Made by a program: the position numbers and the translations under genes. Under the pieces are notes generated by a model, which worked only from the letters and a program-made list of their open reading frames with translations, was not told the DNA's origin and ran no database searches. DNA of 64,000 bases from JANQSS01 sp965249735 (lineage in GTDB: Bacteria; Bacteroidota; Bacteroidia; Chitinophagales; Saprospiraceae): assembly GCA_965249735.1 (NCBI GenBank), contig CBDFMS010000018.1:1-64000 (forward strand), read 5' to 3'. Below, piece after piece: positions 38,464-46,927 of the stretch (within the stretch, counting starts at the first letter, position 1; the number at the start of each line of letters is the position of its first letter).

Positions 38464-38583
38464 AAAAGTCCAAAACTTTCCTACAATTGAGGCCAGGCTT
38501 ACTATCCAGAGTTAATTTGTACTGATGAAATGAAGCACGAATGTGGTCACATCAGGCCAGCTGATATCCATCCATATCACTAC

Positions 38584-38717
38584 GGACGCTCCCTGCGGTC
38601 GCGTCCAGATGGGCCTCTGTGCCTCACAGGAGACACACGCCGCTGCGCGTCGAGAGTCTCCCGGCATACGCTGTGGCACGCCACAGAAGCCCAATTGGGA
38701 CCAACGCTGACGCGTTG
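38584..38717 (+). repeat. Multi-hairpin repeat element, copy 1
   Basis: Five successive inverted repeats are visible: GGACGC/GCGTCC (38584-38606), CTGTG/CACAG around 38617-38629, GGAGAC/GTCTCC (38629-38661) with ACGC/GCGT inside, CTGTGGC/GCCACAG (38671-38686), and CAACGC/GCGTTG (38702-38717). The central 86 bp (38612-38697) recurs at 53095-53179 with 3 substitutions and 1 indel. The outer stems differ in sequence between copies but keep pairing. Any open frames here look spurious. Confidence 0.75.
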
Positions 38718-38746
38718 TGATACTTACATTATCTTAGCCGAATGAT

Positions 38747-38820
38747 TTGGGGAGACACATTAGAGAGCATATGACCTGGGGAGAAACCATCGATAGTATA
38801 TAAGCCTCTTTATTAAAGAG
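38747..38820. repeat. 29-bp imperfect direct repeats plus hairpin
   Basis: TTGGGGAGACACAT at 38747 and CTGGGGAGAAACCAT at 38776 begin two similar units spaced 29 bp apart, each ending in a similar ATAT-containing tail. A hairpin CTCTTT-ATT-AAAGAG follows at 38806-38820 and could terminate the leftward gene ending at 38839. Confidence 0.45.
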
Positions 38821-38838
38821 ACGCATTGATATCATTCA

Positions 38839-39072
38839 TTATAACATTCTCCGAAACACAGCAACCTGAGTAGTCGTAACAATAGGCCCCGCGCCGGTGA
38901 GTCCTGCTAGGCATCCCGGATTTTTACTTGTTGTCACAGGGATAGTACCATAGTATTCCCACCCGTCTGCGGACTCCCTGGTAAATTCTGACTCGATATG
39001 ATCCAGGACATCATCCATTTTTTGTTTTCCACTGAGACTAAAATTCAATCTTTCAATTTTGTATTCGTACAT
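38839..39072 (-). CDS. DUF4177-like small protein
   Basis: This 77-residue protein from MYEYKIERLNF (ATG 39070-39072) has the DUF4177 pattern of an N-terminal YEYK strand, a helix, GWEYYGTIPV in the middle and a C-terminal strand QVAVFRRML. No signal peptide is present. Its start lies just past the stop of the upstream gene, so the two are probably co-transcribed. Function is unknown. Confidence 0.65.
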   Translation of the reverse strand: MYEYKIERLNFSLSGKQKMDDVLDHIESEFTRESADGWEYYGTIPVTTSKNPGCLAGLTGAGPIVTTTQVAVFRRML

Positions 39073-39086
39073 AACTTTGATATTAT

Positions 39087-39719
39087 TCACCAATCTTCAT
39101 CTTCTCCTTTTTCACTCATATAAGACTTAAGGTCTTCCAACCGCCAACGTAAATTAGCCAGGAAACCAGTATTTATTTCACCAAATCGTTTAGTTCCCGG
39201 CATTAATGATACTAATAATGGATCCGTGTCCTCAGACCATTTGAATTCACACTCACTTATAGCCATTTTGTATTTATTATCCTTGAATAATAATTTTAAT
39301 GTATAGAAAATTTGTTCTTTTCCAAATAGGCCATCCTTAATTTCAGCCACAATTACTCCTCCATCTGGATCCGATATATCAATATCATCTTTTGACGACG
39401 AATAAGTGTTTGCTAACCAAAGTCGTGCTCGCTGGAATAGTTCCTTTTTTGTCCCTGTCACTGTGCTTACTTCATTAAACTGAATTTCACTCAGGTTATC
39501 AAATTCTAGATAATTATAATTTAAAATTTCTTTGTTTTTAATCATCACTTGATCTAAATCACCAGCTTTCAAGAATTTAATTCCACTATTCTTAATCTTA
39601 AATATAGTGCCGACCAAGACCTCATCTGAATTAAGCCATATCGTATCGTAAGGTATTTGCGCCGAAAGAGAAAGAGTCACAAACCACACAAGAATCAATA
39701 GAGCGATTAGTCTTTTCAT
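39087..39719 (-). CDS. Exported DUF4468-like protein
   Basis: This 210-residue protein has a signal peptide (MKRLIALLILVWFVTLSLSAQ). The segment KKELFQRARLWLANTYSSSKD followed by DPDGGVIVAEI resembles the DUF4468 TBP-like fold of Bacteroidota exported proteins. An acidic tail ends EKGEDEDW. It is the left-hand neighbour of the proposed prophage and is probably host-encoded (inference). Confidence 0.65.
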   Translation of the reverse strand: MKRLIALLILVWFVTLSLSAQIPYDTIWLNSDEVLVGTIFKIKNSGIKFLKAGDLDQVMIKNKEILNYNYLEFDNLSEIQFNEVSTVTGTKKELFQRARLWLANTYSSSKDDIDISDPDGGVIVAEIKDGLFGKEQIFYTLKLLFKDNKYKMAISECEFKWSEDTDPLLVSLMPGTKRFGEINTGFLANLRWRLEDLKSYMSEKGEDEDW

Positions 39720-39957
39720 GGAAAGTACTTTATTGTTAAGTTAAATAACACAGGCATAAGAGTCAGCCTTGGGTCAGAACCGACAAAATCATTACATTAG
39801 CAGCAGGGGAGCTACAGAGAACAACTATAAACCATCGAGGTCAACGTCTCCGATGAACCACGAGATTAAGATCTGGACAACAAGCATAATTCTGGTTGAT
39901 TTAAGGTGACTGCCAATAGCGACCTGCTAAAGGTAGATTCATCTGAATTGTGAAGTT

Positions 39958-39988
39958 AACAATGTTTTAAGGGAAAATGAACATTGTT
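39958..39988 (+). promoter_or_regulatory. 9-bp palindromic operator candidate
   Basis: AACAATGTT (39958-39966) and AACATTGTT (39980-39988) are perfect inverted repeats with a 13-bp spacer, 35 bp before the ATG of the 473-residue gene. This is a typical layout for a dimeric or tetrameric repressor site. No clear -7 box was identified. Confidence 0.5.
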
Positions 39989-40022
39989 ATTTGATACAAA
40001 AAACTATGAACTAAGCTTGAGC

Positions 40023-41444
40023 ATGAAAGTAAGAACACCAAAACCCTTAAAACTGAGAGGTATAAATCTCTTTAAGGAGATCAAATCGCACTATGATATT
40101 GATCCCGGATTTAACGAGCAGGAGCTCACCCTCTGGAATAATCTTGACGATGGCACTGCCGTGCTTTGGGATCCCGGCAAATCCGGATGGACGATATTCC
40201 GCCTCCGCATGTTTAAGAAGCTGATCAGCTTCATTATCACCAACAAACCAATAGCCAAGACCGCATACGCAAGGGAGCACGTCAAAGCATACGAGGATTT
40301 TAGAGAGTTTATGACGCTCACCATCAGTCCGATCAAAAGATCAGCTGCCTATTTTGGAAAGTCATTGCTCGATCGTGCTATCCAGTACCACTTCACCGAC
40401 ATTGTCGTGATGGTATCACGCTATCTCATGCGATATTATTCGACCGAGGAATTCAATAAGGCTAAGTCTCAAAAATATCTTGGTATTTGTGAACAATACT
40501 CGGCGTATCAAAAGCAGGAAATCAACGCTGAGAAGTACTATTGCCAATACGACTCTACTTTTTCGCTCAAAAAACGCCTGGTATCTAAGCAAGAGCTCAG
40601 GGCTCATAAGATTCAGCAGTATCTAGATGAGGTACCTACGGTTCGCTTTCAATTAGCCGCACGATTATTTTTATATCTCGTAGGACGAGATCGGGAAAAG
40701 AATGTTGCTGCCTTTGCGTATGAGAGTCTGAAGGCCTTTGAAGCGCTCCCGTTTAACTACCGGCCCGGGCGACTGATCTTTTCATTTTTTTACGTCGAAG
40801 AGCTCATGAAAGCAGCCAGATATGAGGACTGTCTTGGCTTTGTTGAAAAGAGCCTCATTGCATTTGGTACAAAAAAAGACCACAATTATAACCGCCTCCT
40901 GGAGACCAAGTTGAGGGTTCACCTCAAGCTTGGGCAGGTCGATGTTTCTGCCCAGCTAATCGACTTATTGAATACCCGTCGCATGAGACTCAGGAGCACC
41001 ATCCTCGATCGTATGAAGATCTACAAGCTGTACCAGGGGATTTTAGTAGGAGACCTAAAAAATATCAGACTCCGCAAGATCATCAACGATCTGTCAAAAT
41101 TCGAACGGGACAAGACAGGTACCAACCTGTCTCTCTTGGTAGCGGAGCTCCTCCTACTCCTATTTAGGGAGGACTACAATTCCTTGATCGATTGCGATAG
41201 GAATGTGCGTGGGTACATCTACAAGCACAAGTTGGGATTTACCAAGGAAGCCATTTTTATAAAACTCATCCTGGCAACACCGTCGTACAACAGTAATGTG
41301 AAGTCGGGTGCCTCCCGGATCGAAAAATATCTACAGCTACTGCAGCAACACGAAGCGTCTAGTGAGATGGAGATAGTCGACTATCTTCATGTCTGGCAGT
41401 TGTATGAAGAGCGCATTATGCGCCGGGGCGTGCGCGTGAGTTAA
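40023..41444 (+). CDS. Large helical protein of unknown function at the prophage edge
   Basis: From the ATG at 40023 (MKVRTPKPLKL) this gives 473 residues; a TTG at 39984 would add 13. It is soluble and mostly helical with TPR-like spacing of helices in the second half (for example FFYVEELMKAARYEDCLGFV and LETKLRVHLKLGQVDVSAQL), but no family was recognised. It points toward the repressor gene and its stop overlaps that gene's stop by 4 bp. A palindrome precedes its start. Possible roles include lysogenic conversion or regulation, without direct evidence. Confidence 0.7.
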   Translation: MKVRTPKPLKLRGINLFKEIKSHYDIDPGFNEQELTLWNNLDDGTAVLWDPGKSGWTIFRLRMFKKLISFIITNKPIAKTAYAREHVKAYEDFREFMTLTISPIKRSAAYFGKSLLDRAIQYHFTDIVVMVSRYLMRYYSTEEFNKAKSQKYLGICEQYSAYQKQEINAEKYYCQYDSTFSLKKRLVSKQELRAHKIQQYLDEVPTVRFQLAARLFLYLVGRDREKNVAAFAYESLKAFEALPFNYRPGRLIFSFFYVEELMKAARYEDCLGFVEKSLIAFGTKKDHNYNRLLETKLRVHLKLGQVDVSAQLIDLLNTRRMRLRSTILDRMKIYKLYQGILVGDLKNIRLRKIINDLSKFERDKTGTNLSLLVAELLLLLFREDYNSLIDCDRNVRGYIYKHKLGFTKEAIFIKLILATPSYNSNVKSGASRIEKYLQLLQQHEASSEMEIVDYLHVWQLYEERIMRRGVRVS

Positions 41445-41815
41445 AGTTGGTCCATGATCTGATTGATCATCTTTTTCATTTCGCGGATCTCCTGACGTAC
41501 AGCACCTGATTCCTCGGACAGGAACAGGTCTTTGATGTCGGCGATCTCAGCATCTTTTTCGTCGATGATTTTATTCAATCGTTTAACCTCTTCGGTTAGA
41601 TCGTGTTCCTTCCCTCTCATTAACCAATTTACATCTAAATCTTGAAGAAAATCAATGATCTGAACTAGCATGGTTGCGTTTGGAACCATCTTATCCTCTT
41701 GCAAAGCTCTATTTAAATTTTGATACGGGATGTCCATCACCCCCGCAGCCTTCCTGATCGAATTATATCGAGCTTCTAGATAAGACTTAAGTCTTTGACT
41801 TACAGTAGCATTCAT
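41441..41815 (-). CDS. CI-like HTH repressor with C-terminal coiled coil
   Basis: Starting at MNATVSQRLKSYLE (ATG 41813-41815) it is 124 residues. An XRE-type helix-turn-helix lies at about 8-70 (SIRKAAGVMDIPYQNLNRAL), and a heptad-rich coiled coil at about 75-124 (RLNKIIDEKDAEIADIKDL) likely dimerises it. It lacks a peptidase S24 domain, so induction by RecA self-cleavage is not expected. It is divergent from the early operon across a paired operator and is the presumed lysogeny repressor. Confidence 0.82.
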   Translation of the reverse strand: MNATVSQRLKSYLEARYNSIRKAAGVMDIPYQNLNRALQEDKMVPNATMLVQIIDFLQDLDVNWLMRGKEHDLTEEVKRLNKIIDEKDAEIADIKDLFLSEESGAVRQEIREMKKMINQIMDQL

Positions 41816-41843
41816 TTTGATTGACAAAAAAGGATATATTTTT

Positions 41844-41880
41844 TCTCACAAAGTGATACAACATATATCACAAAGTCATA
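41844..41880. promoter_or_regulatory. Paired pseudo-palindromic operators (TATCACAAAGTGATA type)
   Basis: Operator 1 is TCTCACAAAGTGATA (41844-41858) and operator 2 is TATCACAAAGTCATA (41866-41880). Each is an imperfect palindrome with half-site TATCAC around AAA, and the centres are 22 bp apart, two helical turns. Operator 2 overlaps the rightward -7 box at 41879. This is the expected control site for the adjacent repressor. Confidence 0.7.
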
Positions 41881-41886
41881 TATTTG
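41879..41886 (+). promoter_or_regulatory. Rightward early promoter -7 box (TATATTTG)
   Basis: TATATTTG followed by CATC matches the Bacteroidota TAnnTTTG consensus. It overlaps operator 2 by two bases, so repressor binding would block it. The transcript would have a leader of about 115 nt before the first early gene. Confidence 0.6.
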
Positions 41887-41893
41887 CATCAGA

Positions 41894-41964
41894 CGCGAAA
41901 ACGTTCGCGCTTCGGTTTAACCTCTAAACACGGACGGGCATTGAGTAGTAGCCCATGCCCGTCC
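41894..41964 (+). promoter_or_regulatory. Structured early leader with two hairpins
   Basis: Hairpin 1 is GCGAA-AACG-TTCGC (41894-41907). Hairpin 2 is GGACGGGCAT (41932-41941) / ATGCCCGTCC (41955-41964) with a 13-nt loop, followed by AAGCTTTTCGC. The 10-bp G+C-rich stem plus T-run resembles an attenuator or small-RNA terminator. No open frame of note lies in the leader. Confidence 0.55.
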
Positions 41965-42006
41965 AAGCTTTTCGCATAATTGCAAAAATGATTCAATTTC
42001 AAAGAT

Positions 42007-42255
42007 ATGCAAAATGATACACTTGTCAGGGCGAAATACGCCTTGAATTCCCTCATTGACCAGCGCGCCACCTCATCAAGCGCGGGTCGGCGGCAAATTA
42101 TCCAGGATCTCGCAACCTTATGCCGCGTCACAGATCACCAGATATACAGGTACTGCAACTACAGGAAAGACGCTTCCTCGCAGATCCCCAGTGACAACAT
42201 GGTCATCATCGCCCGGTATTTTGGTGTGACGGTGGAGGCACTTTACCTCAAGTAG
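42007..42255 (+). CDS. Small Cro-like HTH protein
   Basis: This 82-residue protein has a helix-turn-helix-like region (LATLCRVTDHQIYRYCNY, about 35-52) and the ending VIIARYFGVTVEALYLK, typical of XRE-type domains. It is the first gene under the early promoter and may be the antirepressor/Cro counterpart. It lies 3 bp before the next HTH gene. Confidence 0.65.
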   Translation: MQNDTLVRAKYALNSLIDQRATSSSAGRRQIIQDLATLCRVTDHQIYRYCNYRKDASSQIPSDNMVIIARYFGVTVEALYLK

Positions 42256-42258
42256 CCC

Positions 42259-42558
42259 ATGCCTGTCAAGTCCTTCATATCGCTCACCGACGACCAGGTG
42301 GCACGCAATTTCTACGCGGCCCTTGTCAGCTTGATCAACAATGGCACGTTCCGCGATTACTTCCATGCGGCAGATAGGATAGGAGTCACGATCACCACAT
42401 TATTGTCCTGGAAAGCAGGCCACAAAGTCAAACCACAGATCCTATCCGTATCGGCTCGCAGATTTGGTATCCATCCAGGATGGATCCACCTCGGCATCGA
42501 GCCCATGGTCGTAGATCGCGACAAAATATTCCAGGTGGCCCGAGCCCTCAGCATATGA
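42259..42558 (+). CDS. Small HTH protein
   Basis: This 99-residue protein has an HTH-like core (FHAADRIGVTITTLLSWKAGHK, key helix-turn-helix positions about 34-55) and a C-terminal part ending IFQVARALSI. Its stop overlaps the primase start in an ATGA arrangement, implying translational coupling. It is probably an early regulator or replication accessory protein. Confidence 0.6.
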   Translation: MPVKSFISLTDDQVARNFYAALVSLINNGTFRDYFHAADRIGVTITTLLSWKAGHKVKPQILSVSARRFGIHPGWIHLGIEPMVVDRDKIFQVARALSI

Positions 42559-45449
42559 GCCGATATTCAAAAGATATCATCCAGAGCGTCAAAGATGCTG
42601 CCAGCCTCGAGGACATCGTCCGGGAGCGTGTAGATCTTCGCCGCCAGGGTCGCTCGTATATCGGCGATTGCCCCCTTTGCAACAAAAAGAAACTTAGTCT
42701 CAACCCCACTAAAGGCGTAGTCAAGTGCTGGCCATGCGACATGAGTGCCACGCATGCGATCGCCTTTTTGATGAACTTCTATGAATTGGATTTCGCGGAG
42801 GCTATCAGTCAACTGGCAGAGCGATATAATATACCTATCTCATCGTCGACGTCCACGCCGCCCGACGAGATATCATTTCGCGATGCACAGTTGCAAGCTT
42901 CCGGGATTCAGCTCACCACTGCACGCTACACGTCCGCTACAGTTGACAAAGGCTTCAACCTTGTACTCGCAGGTAATGACATGGTGCTCCACTATCTAGG
43001 CCTACATGGAGAGGACATTATGTACACCAGTAAGACGCGAAAGAAAGATCAGCTCTACTATCGTGTGCGCTATCGTATACCTGCCCACCACAAGGATAAA
43101 AATGGGAAGCCCATCCGCTATGCCTCCCCATATGGTGCCAAGAGTGAGCTGTGGATCCCTGATGTCATTATCACAAAGTGCAAGGACAAGACACCGATCC
43201 CTACACTGGTCATCTGTGAGGGTGAAAAGAAAGCTACCAAACTCTGCCAGGAAGGCATCGATGCCGTAGGTGTATCTGGTATTCACAATTTTGACCCGGG
43301 ACGGATGACCCTTATCTTCGAAGAGCTGATCCGGATCTGCCTGGTCGAGCGCGTGGTGTTCCTCCTGGATGCCGATTGGGAAGATCTATCGATCCACAAA
43401 AGCCAATCTGTCGATTCACGGCCCCGATCATTTGCATCGGCTGTCACACGATTTCGCAACTACTTTTACGAGTATGCGATCAGCGACATCTATATCAAGA
43501 TTTACTTTGGATATCACAAAGCCAGAAGCGCCCAACTCAAAGGCATAGACGACTTCCTGGTCCGCAAGCTCCTGGGCAAGGAATCAGAACTCAAGGCTTC
43601 CCTGGACAAAGCTATCGTAGATCGTGAAGGGAAGAGCACACATCTGCAGCTGCACGATATCACATCATACCACGACTACAAGATCCGCGACCTGTGGCAT
43701 CTCAACAATCGGCAGGACTTCCTGGCTCATCACAAGGATGCGTTGTCTGAGATCGAAGGCAAGTTTCGTCATGGTCGCATTGACCACCGGTGGAATCCTG
43801 ATACAATGGAATTTGAGATCGCCCAGCAAATCATGCCATCGGAGGAGTATTGGTTTTTTGAAGAGATCCGCAAGCGAAAGGTGTGCCGGCTGCGTCATAC
43901 CGGTGCTCGCAATTTTCTACGAAGCCGGGACTTCTACAAAGCCCTCATTCCAGGTCAACCCATGCGCTTTGTCCATGTAGACAACAAGATCATCTCTGAG
44001 ATCGATGAGACATACATCAGAGACTATGTCCTCGACTTTACCGAGTCACTCAATCAGCCCGACGTCCTGGAGATGCTCCTGGCATCAGAGCGGGCATTCA
44101 TGAATAATAAACTAAAAGATATGTACCCCGTAGATTTCAAACCTCTGGGCACTGAAAAAGATGCTCAACTATTGGTGTTCAACAACACCGCCGTACGCGT
44201 AACCGAATCAGGTATCGACCTATTACCCCTGGGATCCCTGGGAGGATATATATGGAAAGATGAAGTCATCGATTATGCGCTCGAATACAAGTCTCAACTA
44301 CTCACCATCAAAGAGGCTAATGGAGCGCTCACATTTGAGACCTATGACGCCAAGCGACTCATGTCGTGTCAGTTGTTTAGATTTCTTCTAAACACCTCAA
44401 ATTTTCATTGGCGCAAAGACAAGATGTCTCCTGAAGATGAAGCAGATCACATGCAACATCTGACGGCCAAGATGATCGCCATAGGTTATGTGCTGCACAA
44501 CTACGAGGACCTATCGGCCACTAAAGCCATCGTCTGCATGGATGGCATCGAGAGTGAAGTCGGTCAGAATGAAGGCGGCACCGGCAAGTCCATCTTCTCG
44601 ACCATGTTTGAGCATCTCATGCCTACCAATGTCATCGATGCCCAGGGCAAGGATCTGACCAGTGATGCATTTCTATTTGATGGCATCGACGAGCGTACGC
44701 GCGTAGTCGTCCTGGACGACTGCCGGGTCAATCTCGATTTCAAATACTTCTATTCTAAGATCGCCCGGGGACTGATGGTCAACCCCAAGGGTACTAAAAA
44801 ATTCTTTTCTGGTATCAAAAAATGGATCTTCTCGACCAATCATTCGCTCGGTGGCAGTGACAATTCGACCAGGCGCCGGCAGTACCTCTTGGCCTTTTCT
44901 GATTACTACAATCAGGATCGTAGTCCGATCGATGATTTTGGATGTGTCATGTTTCGCGAATGGGGTGCTGAGCAATGGAATCTGATGTTCAATTTATTCT
45001 TTTGCTGCGTCCAGGCATATTTAAAATACGGCTTTCAATATGGGATCCCGGAGGAAAATGTTCGGAAGCGATATCTACGAAAAGAAATTACTGAAGAATT
45101 TCTGGAATGGGCCATTGACTATTTCGGTACGCCGGAAGATCCACGTCAACATCACGTCAATCACAAAATAGGTCGATCGGAAGTTCATGAGGCATTTTAT
45201 TCTGTGTGTTCGGCCATTACGAAGCGATACAATTCCCCGCGCCATTTTAAGCGTCGACTCTATCACTACTGTGACTATGCCGGTTTCAAATATAATATCC
45301 GGCACGACTTATCCTACCGTATCAAGTCTGGCAGCGAAGAATATTATGTAGTTGCTGACAAAGACTGTCCGGAAAAACCGCCAAAACTCTTGGACGTAAT
45401 CCTGGACAAATCTCATAAATCATTTTCCGACGAAAAAACTCCTTTTTAA
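42555..45449 (+). CDS. Phage primase-helicase (CHC2 zinc finger, Toprim, SF3-type ATPase)
   Basis: This 964-residue replication protein starts at MSRYSKDIIQSV. A zinc finger CPLC...CWPC lies at about 38-60, with Cys in place of the usual His. A Toprim domain follows, with glutamate in VICEGEKKATKL and aspartates in FLLDADWED (about 235-300). The C-terminal ATPase has Walker A GGTGKSIF (near 680) and Walker B-like VVVLDDCRV (near 720), as in D5/SF3 phage helicases. It would prime and unwind phage DNA. The start is chosen over 42480 because it couples to the preceding gene by a 4-bp overlap. Confidence 0.85.
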   Translation: MSRYSKDIIQSVKDAASLEDIVRERVDLRRQGRSYIGDCPLCNKKKLSLNPTKGVVKCWPCDMSATHAIAFLMNFYELDFAEAISQLAERYNIPISSSTSTPPDEISFRDAQLQASGIQLTTARYTSATVDKGFNLVLAGNDMVLHYLGLHGEDIMYTSKTRKKDQLYYRVRYRIPAHHKDKNGKPIRYASPYGAKSELWIPDVIITKCKDKTPIPTLVICEGEKKATKLCQEGIDAVGVSGIHNFDPGRMTLIFEELIRICLVERVVFLLDADWEDLSIHKSQSVDSRPRSFASAVTRFRNYFYEYAISDIYIKIYFGYHKARSAQLKGIDDFLVRKLLGKESELKASLDKAIVDREGKSTHLQLHDITSYHDYKIRDLWHLNNRQDFLAHHKDALSEIEGKFRHGRIDHRWNPDTMEFEIAQQIMPSEEYWFFEEIRKRKVCRLRHTGARNFLRSRDFYKALIPGQPMRFVHVDNKIISEIDETYIRDYVLDFTESLNQPDVLEMLLASERAFMNNKLKDMYPVDFKPLGTEKDAQLLVFNNTAVRVTESGIDLLPLGSLGGYIWKDEVIDYALEYKSQLLTIKEANGALTFETYDAKRLMSCQLFRFLLNTSNFHWRKDKMSPEDEADHMQHLTAKMIAIGYVLHNYEDLSATKAIVCMDGIESEVGQNEGGTGKSIFSTMFEHLMPTNVIDAQGKDLTSDAFLFDGIDERTRVVVLDDCRVNLDFKYFYSKIARGLMVNPKGTKKFFSGIKKWIFSTNHSLGGSDNSTRRRQYLLAFSDYYNQDRSPIDDFGCVMFREWGAEQWNLMFNLFFCCVQAYLKYGFQYGIPEENVRKRYLRKEITEEFLEWAIDYFGTPEDPRQHHVNHKIGRSEVHEAFYSVCSAITKRYNSPRHFKRRLYHYCDYAGFKYNIRHDLSYRIKSGSEEYYVVADKDCPEKPPKLLDVILDKSHKSFSDEKTPF

Positions 45450-45451
45450 TT

Positions 45452-45808
45452 ATGGAAAATAATAGACCAATGTCTCCGGAATTGCAGGCCGTCGCCGACC
45501 AGGTTGAGCGCCGACCCATATTGATTAATTATGAAAAACTCAGATGGGTGACAGGTATGTTGCGTGTGTTGGAGTTGAGAGGAATCAGGCAATTAATAAA
45601 TATACTCGCTCGACATGATGAATTAAATCAGTCACAGCTGATTTCTTTACTTAAAGACGAGCAGTCAACCACCAGCCTACGATTAACACTTCTCCGCAGA
45701 TATAAGATTGTCACGACCCGCCGGGATGGTAGATGGATTTATTACCAGATTAACCGTGTCCGAGTTGCAAAAATTAATTATTCCATCGATAAATTTTTGA
45801 ATTCATGA
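45452..45808 (+). CDS. ArsR-like winged-helix regulator
   Basis: This 118-residue protein has a winged helix at about 35-100 (ELNQSQLISLLKDEQSTTSL, then LLRRYKIVTTRRDGRWIYYQ), the ArsR/MarR wing pattern. No metal-binding cysteines are visible, so the sensing mode is unknown. It follows the primase by 2 bp and overlaps the next gene by 4 bp, as an early-operon member. Confidence 0.75.
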   Translation: MENNRPMSPELQAVADQVERRPILINYEKLRWVTGMLRVLELRGIRQLINILARHDELNQSQLISLLKDEQSTTSLRLTLLRRYKIVTTRRDGRWIYYQINRVRVAKINYSIDKFLNS

Positions 45809-46038
45809 TAGTAATTAATCGAGACATGAAGCCCTACTTCCCGGTCTATAATAAGGATGGATTCTTAATTAATCCACCACCATATTATCATCCATTTAAA
45901 GGTCCGGAACGAGACGAGTCTGGACGACCTACGGGGCGGATGATTCCTTTCCCCAATAATCATGAGCGACGAAAACAGATCAGTATGGCTGGTCGCCGGA
46001 AAGGTCTGAGTAATATCACAAAAAAGAAATCAAGATGA
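45805..46038 (+). CDS. Small basic hypothetical protein
   Basis: This 77-residue protein is basic and Pro/Tyr/Arg-rich (PYFPVYNKDGFLINPPPYY, then ERRKQISMAGRRKGLSN). No domain was recognised. It overlaps genes on both sides by 4 bp, in an ATGA chain typical of phage early operons. Confidence 0.65.
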   Translation: MIVINRDMKPYFPVYNKDGFLINPPPYYHPFKGPERDESGRPTGRMIPFPNNHERRKQISMAGRRKGLSNITKKKSR

Positions 46039-46124
46039 CCAATCGCGCAATTTTTTTCATAGGTTTTTTAGCAAAGGGTGTGAGTATAGCCATGATACTC
46101 ACATGCCTTTGCTTATTTAATTAA
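46035..46124 (+). CDS. 29-residue membrane peptide candidate
   Basis: ATG at 46035 overlaps the previous stop (ATGA). The peptide MTNRAIFFIGFLAKGVSIAM then a short tail is nearly all hydrophobic, consistent with a single membrane helix. It is too short to identify and has only spacing and overlap as support. Confidence 0.4.
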   Translation: MTNRAIFFIGFLAKGVSIAMILTCLCLFN

Positions 46125-46139
46125 TTCAATATATAACTC

Positions 46140-46346
46140 ATGCCTGAGTCTGATATCAAACAGACCGTGAAGCTTCTCCTCGATGTGCGCAAAGATCATC
46201 GGGATATCTGGAACAAGAAATTAGCCCATGCCGAAATGACCGAGGCTGAGATAAGAAACCAATATGAAGCCATCAATAAAGCAGTGCGGATCCTCGAAGA
46301 GGTAGACCGGCAAAAAGGAATACAGTCCAATTTATTCGCCCAATAA
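46140..46346 (+). CDS. Small coiled-coil protein
   Basis: This 68-residue protein is predicted helical with heptad-like spacing (IWNKKLAHAEMTEAEIRNQY). It has no cysteines or recognised domain. It is 9 bp before the next gene. Confidence 0.6.
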   Translation: MPESDIKQTVKLLLDVRKDHRDIWNKKLAHAEMTEAEIRNQYEAINKAVRILEEVDRQKGIQSNLFAQ

Positions 46347-46354
46347 AGAGTATC

Positions 46355-46711
46355 ATGATACGCCATTTAATCAGTATAGCAATCTTCTTTTCAATAGTTA
46401 GCTGCGACATCGAGCCGTTACCAATGGGCGAGGATTACGTCAATTGTTTTGTCTATAGCAATTACACTTGTGACCAGGAGGTTGATGGCTGCACGTGCGG
46501 CGCATACGCTTTAGAGCTTGGATCAAAAGGCGAACCCAATACCCTGGTAATGTATGACTACAATATTCACAGCCTTGTCAATATACGCGATGCCCGAGAT
46601 CATTTAATCGAGTGCGAAGTCGTCGAGTGTGAAGGATCTCGGTTGGAGTTTTATGCTGATCTCGATAGGGAGTATTATTCAATTCAGATAAAAATAGTGA
46701 CACCACAATGA
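46355..46711 (+). CDS. Putative phage lipoprotein
   Basis: This 118-residue protein has an N-terminal signal-like stretch MIRHLISIAIFFSIVSC ending in a lipobox-like SIVSC. The mature region contains four further cysteines in CTCGA and CEVVEC contexts, suggesting disulphides. A surface lipoprotein in a prophage could act in superinfection exclusion, but this is speculation. Confidence 0.6.
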   Translation: MIRHLISIAIFFSIVSCDIEPLPMGEDYVNCFVYSNYTCDQEVDGCTCGAYALELGSKGEPNTLVMYDYNIHSLVNIRDARDHLIECEVVECEGSRLEFYADLDREYYSIQIKIVTPQ

Positions 46712-46923
46712 TCGGAGCAGAAAAAATGCGCGTTATAGCGCGACCAATTAAGAAAGCTTTGAATGACGAATATTGTTTTGCACTCCTGGTATTCGAGAAA
46801 AATAAACCAGGTATGGGAAATTATCTGTCAGATGGCCCGCGAGCAAACATGATTAAAGCGATGAAGGAAACTGTCCGTCGGTTGGAAAGAAATCAAGACG
46901 TTGGAACACCGGAAGAGAATTAA
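46708..46923 (+). CDS. Small hypothetical protein
   Basis: This 71-residue protein is charged, with no recognised domain. The central NDEYCFALLVFEKNKPGMGN followed by a helix KAMKETVRRLERN resembles small phage proteins. It overlaps the lipoprotein gene by 4 bp. Confidence 0.6.
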   Translation: MIGAEKMRVIARPIKKALNDEYCFALLVFEKNKPGMGNYLSDGPRANMIKAMKETVRRLERNQDVGTPEEN

Positions 46924-46927
46924 TTAA

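Noticed and set aside
38512..38745. Open frames across the multi-hairpin repeat (both strands)
   Set aside because: The two copies keep stem pairing but not a shared protein context, and the translation starts and ends differ; they look like spurious frames in repetitive DNA.
42480..42554. Longer start for the primase
   Set aside because: The added 25 residues overlap the preceding gene out of frame; ATG 42555 couples naturally to it with a 4-bp overlap.
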